Source: DATFDN01 sp963767645
Lineage (GTDB): Bacteria; Pseudomonadota; Alphaproteobacteria; Acetobacterales; Acetobacteraceae
Length of the DNA stretch: 64,000 nt
Assembly: GCA_963767645.1 (NCBI GenBank)
Contig: CAVYEW010000018.1
Coordinates: 186,001 to 250,000 of the forward strand
Direction: 5' to 3'
Below are positions 46,694 through 55,747 of this stretch, piece after piece. The notes beneath the pieces are model-generated. The model had not been told where the DNA came from, did no database searches, and saw nothing but the letters and a program-made list of their open reading frames with translations. Made by a program: the position numbers and the translations under genes. Every line of letters starts with the position of its first letter. The first letter of the stretch is position 1.

Positions 46694-46870
46694 TGGCGTT
46701 GCGGGATCCCATGTCCACTCACCTGCTTTGGAGCTGGGGGCATCGCTAACCGGCCCAAGCAACTGCTCGGGATCACTGGCCCGGCGTACGGCTCACCCTG
46801 TCCACTGGCCAATTATTCCGGGATCATCGACCCTCCCGGCCGTGATAGCGCGCCCGGTATTGTGGGGAGG

Positions 46871-47105
46871 CTGGTCGCCGTAGCCGCGCTGCGTCGGCTT
46901 GACATAATGCCGTCCTGCGACCTGACGGTGATGGCGATCCGCGCCGAGGAGAGCATCTGGTTCCAGGTCTGCTATATCGGCAGCCGACATGATCTTCATC
47001 CGCAACGAGAACGGCAGCCACAACCCGCGCGAGGCGATGACGATGGATGATTTCTTGGCGGGAGCGGCCGTGCTGACGGGCTGGCTGGCGGAGGCGGTTG
47101 GGTGA
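46871..47105 (+). pseudogene. Internally deleted copy of the N-carbamoyl-amino-acid hydrolase gene
   Basis: 46871-46986 matches 43018-43133 of the intact gene with only a few substitutions, and 46988-47105 matches 43857-43974 almost exactly, including the stop. About 723 bp (the middle 241 codons) are missing at the join and the 5' third is absent. The high identity means a recent duplication of the hydrolase gene, then deletion. No function expected. Confidence 0.88.
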
Positions 47106-47125
47106 AGCGCGTTACTCGCACCGCT

Positions 47126-48176
47126 TCAGCGAGCGGTCTTGCGGCCTATCTCGGCGAGCTGCCTTGAGCGGGCGGCCTGGGTCTCGAACATCCAGCCTGG
47201 GTACTCCTCGGGTAGCGCACTGACCCGATCGAGAGCGTCGAGTTCCTGCTCAGTCAATTCGACATTGGCGGCAGCGATATTGTCGTCGAGCTGGTCGAGA
47301 TTCTTGGCGCCGATAATGACGCTGCTGACGACCTTCCGGTGCAACAGCCAAGCCAGCGCGATCTGGGCGACGGATACGTTGCGCCGCTCGGCGAGGGGCT
47401 TCATAGCGTCGATGCAGTCGAAGGCGCGGCCGCGATCAACGGGCGGGAAGTCGAAGGCAGCACGCCGGCCATCGGCGACGGTCTCCTGGCCGCGGCTGTA
47501 TTTGCCGCTGAGCAGGCCACCAGCGAGCGGGCTCCAGACCATCAGCCCGACGGTCTCGCTGCGCAGCATGGGGACGATCTCGCGCTCGAGGTCGCGGCCG
47601 GCGAGGGTGTAGTAGGCCTGCAGGCTTTCGAACCGCGCCAAACCGTCGCGCTCGGCAATGCCAAGCGCCTTCATGATTTGCCAGGCCGCCCAGTTGGAGG
47701 CGCCGACATAGCGGACGTGACCGTGCTGCACAGGATGTCGAGCGCGCGCACGGTTTCCTCGATCGGGGTGGCCGGGTCGAAGCCATGGACCTGATAGAGG
47801 TCGACGTGGTCGAGCTGGAGACGCTTCAGGCTGGCCTTGAGCGCGTCGATGATATGACACGCGAGTTGCGCGGGAGTTAGGGCCGGGGCCGGTTTGGCCA
47901 TAGACCTTGGTGGCGACGACGACGTTCTCGCGGGGGATCTTGAGGTTGCGCAATGCCTGTCCGGTGATCTGCTCCGAAAGGCCCTCAGCGTAGACATCGG
48001 CTGTGTCGATGAAGTTGATGCCGGCATCGATCGCGCGGCCGACCAGGCGCTCGGCATCGGCCTGGCCGAGGGCGCCGATCTGCTTCCACATGCCGTCCGC
48101 CGCCGCCGAAGGTCATGGTCCCGAGGCAGAGTTCCGAGACGAAGAGGCCGGTCCGGCCGAGCTTGTTGGTGCGCAT
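47126..48176 (-). pseudogene. Aldo/keto reductase with about three frameshifts
   Basis: The ATG at 48176 starts MRTNKLGRTGLFVSELCLGT then MTFGG. Phase shifts near 48090 into MWKQIGALGQADAERLVG and INFIDTADVYAEGLSE (catalytic Asp and Tyr). Near 47870 it shifts into HIIDALKASLKRLQLDHVDL with YQVHGFDPATP (catalytic His). Near 47735 it shifts again into HGHVRYVGASNWAAWQIMKA and on to AWLLHRKVVSSVIIGAKNLD, ending at 47126. All AKR landmarks are present in the right order, so a ~350-residue oxidoreductase gene has been broken by at least three small indels. Confidence 0.85.
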
Positions 48177-48253
48177 AATTGTCGCCTCCTCGCGGGCACG
48201 ACGTTATGGATCAGCGTCACGGCGGGTTGTTATAAGTTCGCGCCCGCAGGAGA

Positions 48254-49087
48254 CTATCCCCCCTTCACTCCGCCCGCCGTCAACCCGGCTACGATCTCCT
48301 TCTGCATCAGCAGCGTCAGCAGCAGCACCGGCGCCGTCACCACCAGGGCGGCGGCGGCCAGCGGGCCCCAGCTTACCTGTTCAAAGGTCAGCACGTTGTA
48401 CACGGCCACCGGCAGGGTCCGGGTCGTGCGCCCGGCCAGCACCACGCCGAACAGGAAGTTGTTCCAGCTGAAAATGAAGGACAGGATGGTGGCGACGGTG
48501 ATCCCCGGACGCGCCAGCGGCAGCGCGACGTGGCGGAACGCCTGCCATATCGTGGCGCCATCGACCAGCGCCGCCTCCTCCAGCTCGCTCGGCAGGGTCT
48601 CGAAGAACCCGATCATGATCCAGACCACGATCGGCACTGTGATGACCAGATGGGTGATGACGATCGGCGCCAGCGTGCCGAGCAGCCCGATCCACTGAAA
48701 CACCAGGAACAGCGGGATCAGGTAGGAGAGTCCCGGCGTCAGCCGGGCGATCAGGATCAGCATCGCCGCACGCATGGCGCGGGTCTTGGCGATGCCGTAC
48801 CCGGCGGGCACGCCAATCGCGAGCGCCAGCGCGGTGGCGCTGAACGAGACGATGACCGAATTGATCGTGTAGCCGAGGAAGTCGTTTTCGGTGAACACCT
48901 TGACGAAATTGTCGAGCGTCGGTGGCTGGGGCACGAACACCGGCGGGAAGGCCATGTTGTCCACCTCGTTCTTGAGCGAGAGGGACAGCATCCACAGGAA
49001 GACGAACGCGGCCGGGGAGATGAGCGCCAGGACCGAGAGGTAGAGACCAATCCGGCCGGCGGCACGGTGAAGCCGGCGGCGCCTCAT
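48254..49087 (-). CDS. Carbohydrate ABC transporter permease (MalG/UgpE type)
   Basis: 277 residues from the ATG at 49087, which overlaps the stop of the partner permease (ATGA). Six helices; the EAA loop ETLPSELEEAALVDGATIWQAFRHVALPLARPGI with its conserved Gly is in the right place, followed by FIFSWNNFLFGVVL. It forms the heterodimeric channel with the upstream-encoded permease and imports a sugar or glycerol-phosphate-like substrate. No ATPase gene of this system is seen in the window. Confidence 0.9.
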   Translation of the reverse strand: MRRRRLHRAAGRIGLYLSVLALISPAAFVFLWMLSLSLKNEVDNMAFPPVFVPQPPTLDNFVKVFTENDFLGYTINSVIVSFSATALALAIGVPAGYGIAKTRAMRAAMLILIARLTPGLSYLIPLFLVFQWIGLLGTLAPIVITHLVITVPIVVWIMIGFFETLPSELEEAALVDGATIWQAFRHVALPLARPGITVATILSFIFSWNNFLFGVVLAGRTTRTLPVAVYNVLTFEQVSWGPLAAAALVVTAPVLLLTLLMQKEIVAGLTAGGVKGG

Positions 49088-50031
49088 TGCCACCGCGCCT
49101 GCTGGCGGACCGCCAGCAGCACGAGGCTGACGGCGACGATCAGCGCGAAGAACACCACCGTCACCGCGCCCGCGTAGCCGAGCTGGTAGAAGGCAAAGGC
49201 TTGCTGATAGAGGAAGAGGTTGATGGTCTCGCTGGACGTGCCGGGACCGCCGCCGGTGATGACGTAGATCACGTCGAAAGCCTTCAGCGCGTCGATGGTG
49301 CGGATCACGCCGGCCACCACCACGAACGGCCAGATCAGCGGCAGGGTGATGTGGCGGAAGCACTGCACAGGACCGGCGCCGTCCAGACGCGCCGCCTCAT
49401 AGGGATCGGTGGGCAGGCTGGCGAGCCCGCCAAGCACGATCAGCATCACCAGCGGGGTCCATTGCCAGGTCTCCACCATGACCAGGGTCGGGATCACCGT
49501 GCCCGGCGCATAGGTCCAAGTGGAAGGCGGCAGGCCGATCGAGGTCAGGATGTAGTTCAGCACGCCGAGCTGGGGATGGAACATCATCGACCAGACCAGC
49601 GAGATGGCCACGGGGGTTGCCATCATCGGCAGCACGAAGATGGTGCGCGCCAGCCCTCGCAGCGGGAAACGCTGATGAAAGCACAGAGCCGCCGCCACGC
49701 CGAGGATCAGCGGCAGCGCGACCGCCAGGGCGGAGAAGTAGAGCGTCCGCACCACCGCCCAGCCGAAACGCGGATCGGTGCCGAGATGCAGGTAATTGGC
49801 GAAGCCCGCCCAGGTGATGCCACCCGACGGGTCCCACTGGTTGAGCGAGATGAAGATGGTGAACAGCCACGGAAAGACGATCACCGCGAGCACCACGACC
49901 GCGGCCGGGACCACGAAGACCCAGTATCTGCGCGTGTAGTTGCCCGGATGGGAACGGGCGAAGCCTCGCCTGCTCGCCCCCTCCCCCAAGCCGCTTCCGC
50001 GCGGGGAGGGGAGGGGACGCGAAAGGCTCAC
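49084..50031 (-). CDS. Carbohydrate ABC transporter permease (MalF/UgpA type)
   Basis: 315 residues from a GTG at 50031. Hydrophobic first helix YWVFVVPAAVVVLAVIVFPW; EAA loop SLPTDPYEAARLDGAGPVQCFRHITLPLIWP; and FDVIYVITGGGPGTSSETINLFLY near the C-terminus are standard. No ATG occurs before the first helix, and the segment between the GTG and the helix is encoded by a GC-rich palindromic repeat (49974-50022), so the true start is unsure. It follows the binding-protein gene by 7 bp. Confidence 0.88.
   Translation of the reverse strand: MSLSRPLPSPRGSGLGEGASRRGFARSHPGNYTRRYWVFVVPAAVVVLAVIVFPWLFTIFISLNQWDPSGGITWAGFANYLHLGTDPRFGWAVVRTLYFSALAVALPLILGVAAALCFHQRFPLRGLARTIFVLPMMATPVAISLVWSMMFHPQLGVLNYILTSIGLPPSTWTYAPGTVIPTLVMVETWQWTPLVMLIVLGGLASLPTDPYEAARLDGAGPVQCFRHITLPLIWPFVVVAGVIRTIDALKAFDVIYVITGGGPGTSSETINLFLYQQAFAFYQLGYAGAVTVVFFALIVAVSLVLLAVRQQARWQ
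49974..50022. repeat. GC-rich palindromic repeat (REP-like), copy A
   Basis: A C-rich arm (CCCCCTCCCCCAAGCC) faces a G-rich arm (GGGGAGGGGAGGGG) around TTCCGCG, giving a strong hairpin. Similar paired arms occur at 52308-52391 and 56646-56730. Here the element lies at or inside the 5' end of the permease gene. Confidence 0.65.
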
Positions 50032-50038
50032 GCCGGCA

Positions 50039-51364
50039 TCACGCCGCGTTCGACTTGTCGAGCACCGGCTGGAACGCCGCGGTCGCGTTCCTGAGCTCGG
50101 TCGCGACATCGGCGCCGAGCACGATGTTGCTCAGCGCCACGCCGACCGTGTCGCGGAACTCCGTCACCGGCACGATCACCGGCAGCCCCGAGCGCGCCAT
50201 CTTCAGGCTTGCCTCGGTGGTGTCGAACCACTGCTTCGGGAACTTGCTGGCCTTGACGAGGTCGGGCTGCGCGTAGCACGACAGCCGCGGCGGCGTGCCG
50301 GAGCCGGTGCGCAGCACCTCGGTCAGCATCTGCTTGCCCGTGGCCCATTGCACGAACAGCCAGGCCGCCTTCTTGTTCCTCGCCTTCGCGGGAATGCCGA
50401 TGCCGTCGACGAAGGTGGCGCAGTTATGCGCCTTCGGACCGGCAGGAACCGGGGCGAAGCCCACCTTGCCGACGATGCGCGACTTCGTGGGATCGAGCAG
50501 CGGCGCCGAGAAGCCGATGCCGTCCCACCACATCGCGGCGCGGCCCTGGCCGAACGTCGTCTGGCACTCGTTCCAGTTGAAGCCGACGCTGCCGGGAGGG
50601 CCGCACTCGCGCATGATCCTCTGGTACCATGTCCCGGCCTCGACCGCCGCCGGCGTGTCGGTGAGCAGCTTCTTGCCGTCCGGCGTGACCGTCTCCTGGT
50701 CCCAGCCCAGCAGGACGTTGTCGTAGAGAACGACATTGGCGTTCTTCAGCCCGCGTCCGACGAAGCCGTACACGCTCTTGGAGGGATTGTTGAGGGTATG
50801 CGCCATGCTCATCATCTCGTCGAACGTCTGGGGCGGGGCATTGAAGCCTTTGTCCGACAGCAGATCCTGGTTGTAGAAGATGATGAACAGGTCCTGGTTG
50901 AGCGGCAGGACGTTGAGGCTGCCGTCCTCGGCAGTGGCGACCGCCATCGACGGCTTGCTGAAATCGGCCTGGTCGAAATCCGGCGCGGTGAGCGCGGGAT
51001 CGGCGATGTAGGGCCGCAGGTCCTCCATCCATTTCGCCTTCTCGATCAGCCGCTTCTGCACGTGCATGCCGACATTCACCACGTCGAAGCTGGGCCGGCC
51101 GGACGCCATCTCCAGCGCCACCTTCGGGCGCTGCTGCTGTTCGGGGATCTGCTCGAAGCCCACGGTGATGCCGGTGAGCGCCTCGAACTCCTTGAGATGC
51201 GCGCGCGCCACGTCGCCGCGCGGCGAGAGCTGGTAGTTGACCTCGATATGCTGGCCCTTGAACTGCTTCCAGTCGAACTTCGATTGCGCGTTGGCACGGG
51301 CGACGATAGCGGGCGCGGCCAGCGCGGCGGCGGAGGCCTGGAGCAGGCGGCGGCGACGGATCAT
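50039..51364 (-). CDS. ABC transporter extracellular solute-binding protein (family 1), Tat-type signal
   Basis: 441 residues from the ATG at 51364; an upstream in-frame start would bury the signal. The N-terminus RRRRLLQASAAALAAPAIVARANA has paired arginines and a modest hydrophobic core, as in Tat signals. The mature part has HLKEFEALTGITVGFEQIPEQQ, NVLPLNQDLFIIFYNQDLL, VYGFVGRG, and WNECQTTFGQGRAAMWWDGIG, all typical of sugar/glycerol-phosphate binding proteins. It delivers substrate to the two permeases encoded next. Confidence 0.9.
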   Translation of the reverse strand: MIRRRRLLQASAAALAAPAIVARANAQSKFDWKQFKGQHIEVNYQLSPRGDVARAHLKEFEALTGITVGFEQIPEQQQRPKVALEMASGRPSFDVVNVGMHVQKRLIEKAKWMEDLRPYIADPALTAPDFDQADFSKPSMAVATAEDGSLNVLPLNQDLFIIFYNQDLLSDKGFNAPPQTFDEMMSMAHTLNNPSKSVYGFVGRGLKNANVVLYDNVLLGWDQETVTPDGKKLLTDTPAAVEAGTWYQRIMRECGPPGSVGFNWNECQTTFGQGRAAMWWDGIGFSAPLLDPTKSRIVGKVGFAPVPAGPKAHNCATFVDGIGIPAKARNKKAAWLFVQWATGKQMLTEVLRTGSGTPPRLSCYAQPDLVKASKFPKQWFDTTEASLKMARSGLPVIVPVTEFRDTVGVALSNIVLGADVATELRNATAAFQPVLDKSNAA

Positions 51365-51415
51365 GACGAGTTTCCCCCAGTTGGCGCCGAGCATACCGGC
51401 GGGCGGGGGCGCGGG

Positions 51416-52288
51416 CTAGGCTGGGCGCTCCCCCTTGATCGTCACCCGATGGCCGGAGCTCGTGTGCGGCCAATAGTCCCACATGGCGCGGTGCTGGGCG
51501 CAGCGGTTGTCCCAGAAGGCGATCGAGTTCTCGCGCCAGCGGAAGCGGCACTGGAACAGCGGGTTCGCGGCGTGCTGGTAGAGGTAGTCCAGGATGGCGT
51601 GGCTCTCGTCAGGCGGCAGGCCGACGATGCGGCGGGTGAAGCCGCGATTCACATACAGTGCCTTGCGGCCGGTGACGGGATGGGTACGCAGGACGGGATG
51701 CTCGGCGCGCGGGTAGCTCGGCTTGTCGGCAACGCCCGCGTAAAGCCCGCGATAGACATCCTCCCCGTCATGGATCGCCGTGAGGCCGGAGAGATAGGCC
51801 TTCATTCGGTCCGACAACGCCTCGTAGGCGGCGTACATATTGGCGAACAGCGTGTCGCCGCCGCGCGGCGGGCATTGGCGGATATAGAGGATGCTGCCCA
51901 TCGGCGGCTCGGGGTCGCAGGAGACGTCGGAGTGCCAGCCTTCCCCGTTGGCGCGGGGGCTGTCCTTGTCGGCGTGGATGATCATCAGCTCGGGGTGGCC
52001 CGGAGCGTGCGGCGCGGCCGGGTGGATGTGCAGCTCGCCGAAGCGGCGGCCGAAATCCAGGTGCTGGTCCTCGCTGAGGTGCTGGTCGCGGAAGAAGATC
52101 ACCAGGTTCTCGGCCAGCGCGCGGTGGATCTCGTGCATCTGCCGGTTAGAGGGGCGGGCGAGATCGATGCCGCCGATCTCCGCGCCGATGATCGGGGTCA
52201 GCTTGTCGACGGTGATGGTCTCGAAGGGCGCGTCGTTGTCGGACTGGTGCTTGTAGCGGGGACCGCTGCGGTTGCTCAGCGTATCCAT
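51416..52288 (-). CDS. TauD/TfdA-family 2-oxoglutarate dioxygenase
   Basis: 290 residues from the ATG at 52288 behind AAGGAG. Begins ITVDKLTPIIGAEIGGIDLARP; Fe ligands in GEGWHSDVSCDPEPP (His-x-Asp) and the distal His in WDYWPHTSSGHRVTIKG with the 2-oxoglutarate Arg right after. NRCAQHRAMWDYW is the familiar neighbouring motif. Family members hydroxylate taurine, other sulfonates, sulfate esters or 2,4-D, releasing the hetero group. The substrate here is open; the ABC importer before it may bring it in. Confidence 0.9.
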   Translation of the reverse strand: MDTLSNRSGPRYKHQSDNDAPFETITVDKLTPIIGAEIGGIDLARPSNRQMHEIHRALAENLVIFFRDQHLSEDQHLDFGRRFGELHIHPAAPHAPGHPELMIIHADKDSPRANGEGWHSDVSCDPEPPMGSILYIRQCPPRGGDTLFANMYAAYEALSDRMKAYLSGLTAIHDGEDVYRGLYAGVADKPSYPRAEHPVLRTHPVTGRKALYVNRGFTRRIVGLPPDESHAILDYLYQHAANPLFQCRFRWRENSIAFWDNRCAQHRAMWDYWPHTSSGHRVTIKGERPA

Positions 52289-52307
52289 CTCGGGTCTCCT
52301 TGTTGAA

Positions 52308-52391
52308 CCCTCCCCCAACCCCCTCCCGCAAGAGGAGGGGGCTTGCCGTCTGACTCCCCCTCTCCCTGCGGGAGGGGGCCGGGGGGAGGGG
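52308..52391. repeat. GC-rich palindromic repeat (REP-like), copy B, paired hairpins
   Basis: Two C/G-rich hairpins in tandem: CCCCCTCCCGCAAGAGGAGGGGG and a second with CCCTCTCCCTGCGGGAGGGGG, flanked by CCTCCCCC and GGGGGAGGGG. It fills the gap between the TauD start and the end of the LLM gene. It may act as an mRNA processing or attenuation site. Confidence 0.75.
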
Positions 52392-53261
52392 TCACGCCGC
52401 AGCGTACCGCTCGATCACCTCGCGCCAGGCCAGCAGATCCTCCGGCCCGGCGATGCGCTTGGCCAGCCCCGCATTGGCCATCACCGGCACCGTCACCCGG
52501 TGGATGCCGGCGCGGGCCAGCTCCGGGATCGTATCGAGGTCGTCGGGGGCGCTGACCGTGATCTCGACCGCGCTCGGGTCGCGGCCGTGCTCGCGGGCCG
52601 TCTGGCGCACCAGGTCGAGCAACTCGGGCGTCGTGCCGCGGGCGGGGAAGAACCCGTCGCCCAATCGTCCGGCCCGGCGGGCAGCCGCCTTGGTGTGACC
52701 ACCGATCACGATCGGGACCGTGCCCTGAGCGGGTTTCGGCCGCATATGCGCCTTCTCGAAACGGACGAACTCGCCGGCGAAGCTCGGCTTGTCGGATGTC
52801 CACAACTCGCGCATCGCGGCGATATATTCATCGGTCATGCGCCCGCGTGGCTCGAACGGCACGCCGAGCGCGTCGAACTCCTCCTTCAGCCAGCCGACGC
52901 CGACGCCGAGAATGACGCGGCCGCCGGACATGTGATCGAGCGTCGCCACTTGCTTGGCGCACAGCACTGGATTGTGCTCCGGCAGGATGATGACGCCCGT
53001 GGCGAGCTTGATCCGCGACGTCGTCGCGGCGACATAGGCCATCCACATCAGCGCGTCGGGCAGCGCGAACTCCCACTCCTTACCCGGCATCCGCCCGGTG
53101 GAGGAATAGGGATAGGCCGATTGGTAGCCCTCTGGCACCACGATATGCTCGACGGTCCAGGCGGAGTCGAAGCCGGCTTCCTCGGCGGCCTGCAGCAGCG
53201 CGATGGCCTGCTTGGGGTCGGTGTAGCGCCCGGTGTTGACGTAGCGCAGGCCAAATTTCAT
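52392..53261 (-). CDS. LLM-class (luciferase-like) F420/FMN-dependent oxidoreductase
   Basis: 289 residues from the ATG at 53261, overlapping the upstream stop (ATGA). TIM-barrel LLM motifs: KFGLRYVNTGRYTD, EAGFDSAWTVEHIVVPEGYQS, RIKLATGVIILPEHNPVLCAKQ, ATLDHMSGGRVILGVGVGWL, VPIVIGGHTKAAARRAGRLGDGF. The wording matches the probable F420-dependent subfamily, but FMN use cannot be excluded. The substrate is unknown. It is part of a tight minus-strand run with the CMD-like and SDR genes. Confidence 0.9.
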   Translation of the reverse strand: MKFGLRYVNTGRYTDPKQAIALLQAAEEAGFDSAWTVEHIVVPEGYQSAYPYSSTGRMPGKEWEFALPDALMWMAYVAATTSRIKLATGVIILPEHNPVLCAKQVATLDHMSGGRVILGVGVGWLKEEFDALGVPFEPRGRMTDEYIAAMRELWTSDKPSFAGEFVRFEKAHMRPKPAQGTVPIVIGGHTKAAARRAGRLGDGFFPARGTTPELLDLVRQTAREHGRDPSAVEITVSAPDDLDTIPELARAGIHRVTVPVMANAGLAKRIAGPEDLLAWREVIERYAAA

Positions 53262-53836
53262 CGCTCGCCTCCCGACAGTTCCTTGAGCGGCGGCGTCTCG
53301 CCCGGCGGCAATGGCACTTGGGCCACGTTCAGCACCAGCGACACCAGGCTGTAATAGCCGCACGCGCCGACCAGGTCGATCACGCCCCGCTCGCCGAACC
53401 GGGCGAGCGCGCGGCCATAGATGGCATCGCTCACCTCGCCGAAGGTCAGCAACTCAGTTGCGAAGTCGTAGACGTCCGCCTCGTCCGGTTCCATTCCCTC
53501 CGGTCGCCTTCCATCAGCCACCGCGTCGGCGATTTCAGGGCGCATCCCGGCCTTCAGGCCGAGCTGGCGGTGCGCGTAGAACTGGTCCTGCGCCATCCAT
53601 TTGCGGCCGGTGATGATGATGGCGAGCTCGTTCAGCCGCGCCGGGATCGAGTTGCGGAAGCGGATGACCTCGCCCACCTTCTGCACCGCGTCGGCCAGCT
53701 CGGGGCTGCGCAGCAGGGCGTTGAACGGGCCGCGCAGCCCCGACCCGCGCGGGCCGGACTGGATCGCCTCGGCGACCCGGCGCTGCTCGTCGGTCATTGT
53801 CTCTTGGGTCAGCTCGGGAAAGCGTGTCTCGGGCAT
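53258..53836 (-). CDS. Carboxymuconolactone decarboxylase-family protein
   Basis: A 192-residue helical protein: RGPFNALLRSPELADAVQKVGEVIRF, SIPARLNELAIIITGRKWMAQDQFYAHRQLGLKAGM, and GVIDLVGACGYYSLVSLVLNV. This is the CMD/AhpD fold, but no C-x-x-C peroxidase pair is present, so it is closer to decarboxylase/lactonase-type members. The specific reaction is unknown. Confidence 0.88.
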   Translation of the reverse strand: MPETRFPELTQETMTDEQRRVAEAIQSGPRGSGLRGPFNALLRSPELADAVQKVGEVIRFRNSIPARLNELAIIITGRKWMAQDQFYAHRQLGLKAGMRPEIADAVADGRRPEGMEPDEADVYDFATELLTFGEVSDAIYGRALARFGERGVIDLVGACGYYSLVSLVLNVAQVPLPPGETPPLKELSGGER

Positions 53837-53850
53837 CGGAGTCTCCGTCC

Positions 53851-54657
53851 TCAGGGCGAGGCCAGGATCAGCCCGCCATCGACCACGATCTCGGTGCCGG
53901 TGATGTAGCCGGCCTCGTCGGAGGCCAGGAACAGCACGGCGTTCGCCACGTCCCAGGCGGTGCCCATCCGCCCCATCGGGCAGCGCGCGTTGCGGCTTTC
54001 GATCAGCGAGGCGGCATCGCCCCCGGCGACGGTCTTGGCCAGACGCTGCTCGACGAGGGGGGTGTGCATCAGGCCGGGAACGACGGTGTTGACGCGGATG
54101 CCCTTCTTGACGAACGCGCCGGCGGTCGAGCGGCTGAACTGGATCACCGCCGCCTTCGATGCGCTGTAGGCGACATGGGTGCGCCCGCCATGCCCGTCGT
54201 TGCGCAGCCCGGCGACCGAGCTGATGTTCACCACCGCGCCGCTGCCCTGGCGCTCCATTACCGGGAGGACGTATTTGCAGCCGAGGAACACGGTCTTCAG
54301 GTTGAAGTCGATCTGCCTATCCCAGACCGCCTCCTCCATCGTCACCGCATCGCCCGGCGCCGAGCCGCCGACATTGTTCACCAGCACATCGATCCGCCCG
54401 AAGCGATCGAGGCAGGCCTGCGCCATCGCCTCAACCTCGGCGGCGTCCAGCATGTCACAGCGATGCACCGCGCTGGTGCCGCCCTCGTCGGCGATGATGC
54501 GATGCGTTTCCTCGGCGGCGGCAGTGTTTACATCGACCAGAAAGACCGAAGCGCCCTGCCGCGCGAGCAGCACCGCGGCCGCCTTGCCGTTGCCCCAGCC
54601 GGGGCCGACCGAGCCGGCGCCGGTGACGATCGCGACCTTGCCGGTCATGGCGAGCAT
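53851..54657 (-). CDS. Short-chain dehydrogenase/reductase
   Basis: 268 residues. KVAIVTGAGSVGPGWGNGKAAAVLLA is the cofactor loop with an unusual extended glycine stretch (GAGSVGPGWGNG). VLVNNVGGSAPGD, catalytic Ser in VVNISSVAGLRND, Tyr/Lys in VAYSASKAAVIQFSR and the closing YITGTEIVVDGGL follow. NAD(P)-dependent oxidation or reduction of a small alcohol/ketone is expected. It sits 15 bp before the CMD-like gene in the same direction. Confidence 0.9.
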   Translation of the reverse strand: MLAMTGKVAIVTGAGSVGPGWGNGKAAAVLLARQGASVFLVDVNTAAAEETHRIIADEGGTSAVHRCDMLDAAEVEAMAQACLDRFGRIDVLVNNVGGSAPGDAVTMEEAVWDRQIDFNLKTVFLGCKYVLPVMERQGSGAVVNISSVAGLRNDGHGGRTHVAYSASKAAVIQFSRSTAGAFVKKGIRVNTVVPGLMHTPLVEQRLAKTVAGGDAASLIESRNARCPMGRMGTAWDVANAVLFLASDEAGYITGTEIVVDGGLILASP

Positions 54658-54678
54658 GGGCGTTCTCCCGACAGGTGC

Positions 54679-55743
54679 CTATCCAGGCCTCGGCGCCGCC
54701 CGTTCCCGTGCGGCGCGGCTGGCGCCGAAGATGCGCAAGACCAACTGGTGGAGCCCGCCGGCGACCCCGGTAGGCAGCAGATACATGAAGGCGATCAGGA
54801 TCACGCCATAGATCGCGCCCGGCGCCGCCTTGGAAATCTGATTGGCGATGTTGGGCACGAACTCGATGAAGGCGCCGCCGAACAGCGCGCCGACAATCGA
54901 GTTCACGCCGCCGATGACCAGTCCGACGAAGAAGAAGATGGAGAGGCTGGAACCGAAGCTGTCGGGGGCGACGAACTGGACGATGATGGTGGTGAGCGAA
55001 CCGGCGATGCCGGTGAACATGGCGCTGACGGCGAAGGTGCGGGTCTTCACCGCGGCGAGATTAATCCCCATCAACTCGGCGGCGAGCGACTGGTCGCGGA
55101 TCGCCATCATCGCCCGGCCGATCCGCCCGCGCGACAGATTCCATCCAAGCAGGAAGATCACGCAGCCGATCGCCAGGGTGAACAGGTAGATCCACTGGTC
55201 CGGGTTCAGTCCCAGGCCGAACGGCGCCTCCGGCTTGTCGGTGGTCAGGCCCTGCACGCCGCCGGTGATATCGGAAAGGGCATTGACCTTCAGGATCTGC
55301 GGCGCCGCGACCGCGAGCGCCAAGGTGGTCAGCGCGAGGTAGAGGCCGCCGAGCCTGAGCGCCGGGAAGCCGACCAGGAAGCCGACGATTGCCGAGGCCG
55401 CCGCTGCGGGCGGGATGGTCGCCCAGTACGGCCAGTTGTAGTTCGACATCAGCACCGCGGTCACGTACGCGCCGACCGCGTAGAATGCCCCGTGGCCCAG
55501 CGAGATCTGCCCGTTGATGCCGGTCAGCACCGTCAGGCCCAGGATGGCGCAGCCATAGGCGATGGTCATCGAGAGCTGGAACAGGTGATAGTTGTTGACC
55601 AGCCATGTCAGCGCGATGGCGATGCCGATGACGACGGCGATCGCCAGGACGCGCCAGGTCTCCAGCTTGCCCTCGGTGTCGGCCACCTCTGCATCGACGC
55701 GGGTCGGGGGCGGCCGGGTCTGGCCGATGTCGGTGTCAAGCAT
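54679..55743 (-). CDS. livM: Branched-chain amino-acid-type ABC permease
   Basis: 354 residues from the ATG at 55743. A soluble N-terminal tail is followed by about ten helices. Signature segments are LTVLTGINGQISLGHGAFYAVGAYVTAVL, LRLGGLYLALTTLALAVAAPQIL, GRAMMAIRDQSLAAELMGINLAAVKTRTFAVSA and SIFFFVGLVIGGVNSIVGALFGG. This is LivM. The operon continues LivH to LivM with the ATPases on the same strand. HAAT-family importers take amino acids but also aromatic acids or urea, so the substrate is open. Confidence 0.92.
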   Translation of the reverse strand: MLDTDIGQTRPPPTRVDAEVADTEGKLETWRVLAIAVVIGIAIALTWLVNNYHLFQLSMTIAYGCAILGLTVLTGINGQISLGHGAFYAVGAYVTAVLMSNYNWPYWATIPPAAAASAIVGFLVGFPALRLGGLYLALTTLALAVAAPQILKVNALSDITGGVQGLTTDKPEAPFGLGLNPDQWIYLFTLAIGCVIFLLGWNLSRGRIGRAMMAIRDQSLAAELMGINLAAVKTRTFAVSAMFTGIAGSLTTIIVQFVAPDSFGSSLSIFFFVGLVIGGVNSIVGALFGGAFIEFVPNIANQISKAAPGAIYGVILIAFMYLLPTGVAGGLHQLVLRIFGASRAARERAAPRPG

Positions 55744-55747
55744 GGGG

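Noticed and set aside
49940..52306. A 788-codon plus-strand frame opposite the binding protein and TauD genes
   Set aside because: Composition is typical of antisense GC-rich DNA, and both minus-strand genes are well supported by motifs and ribosome sites.
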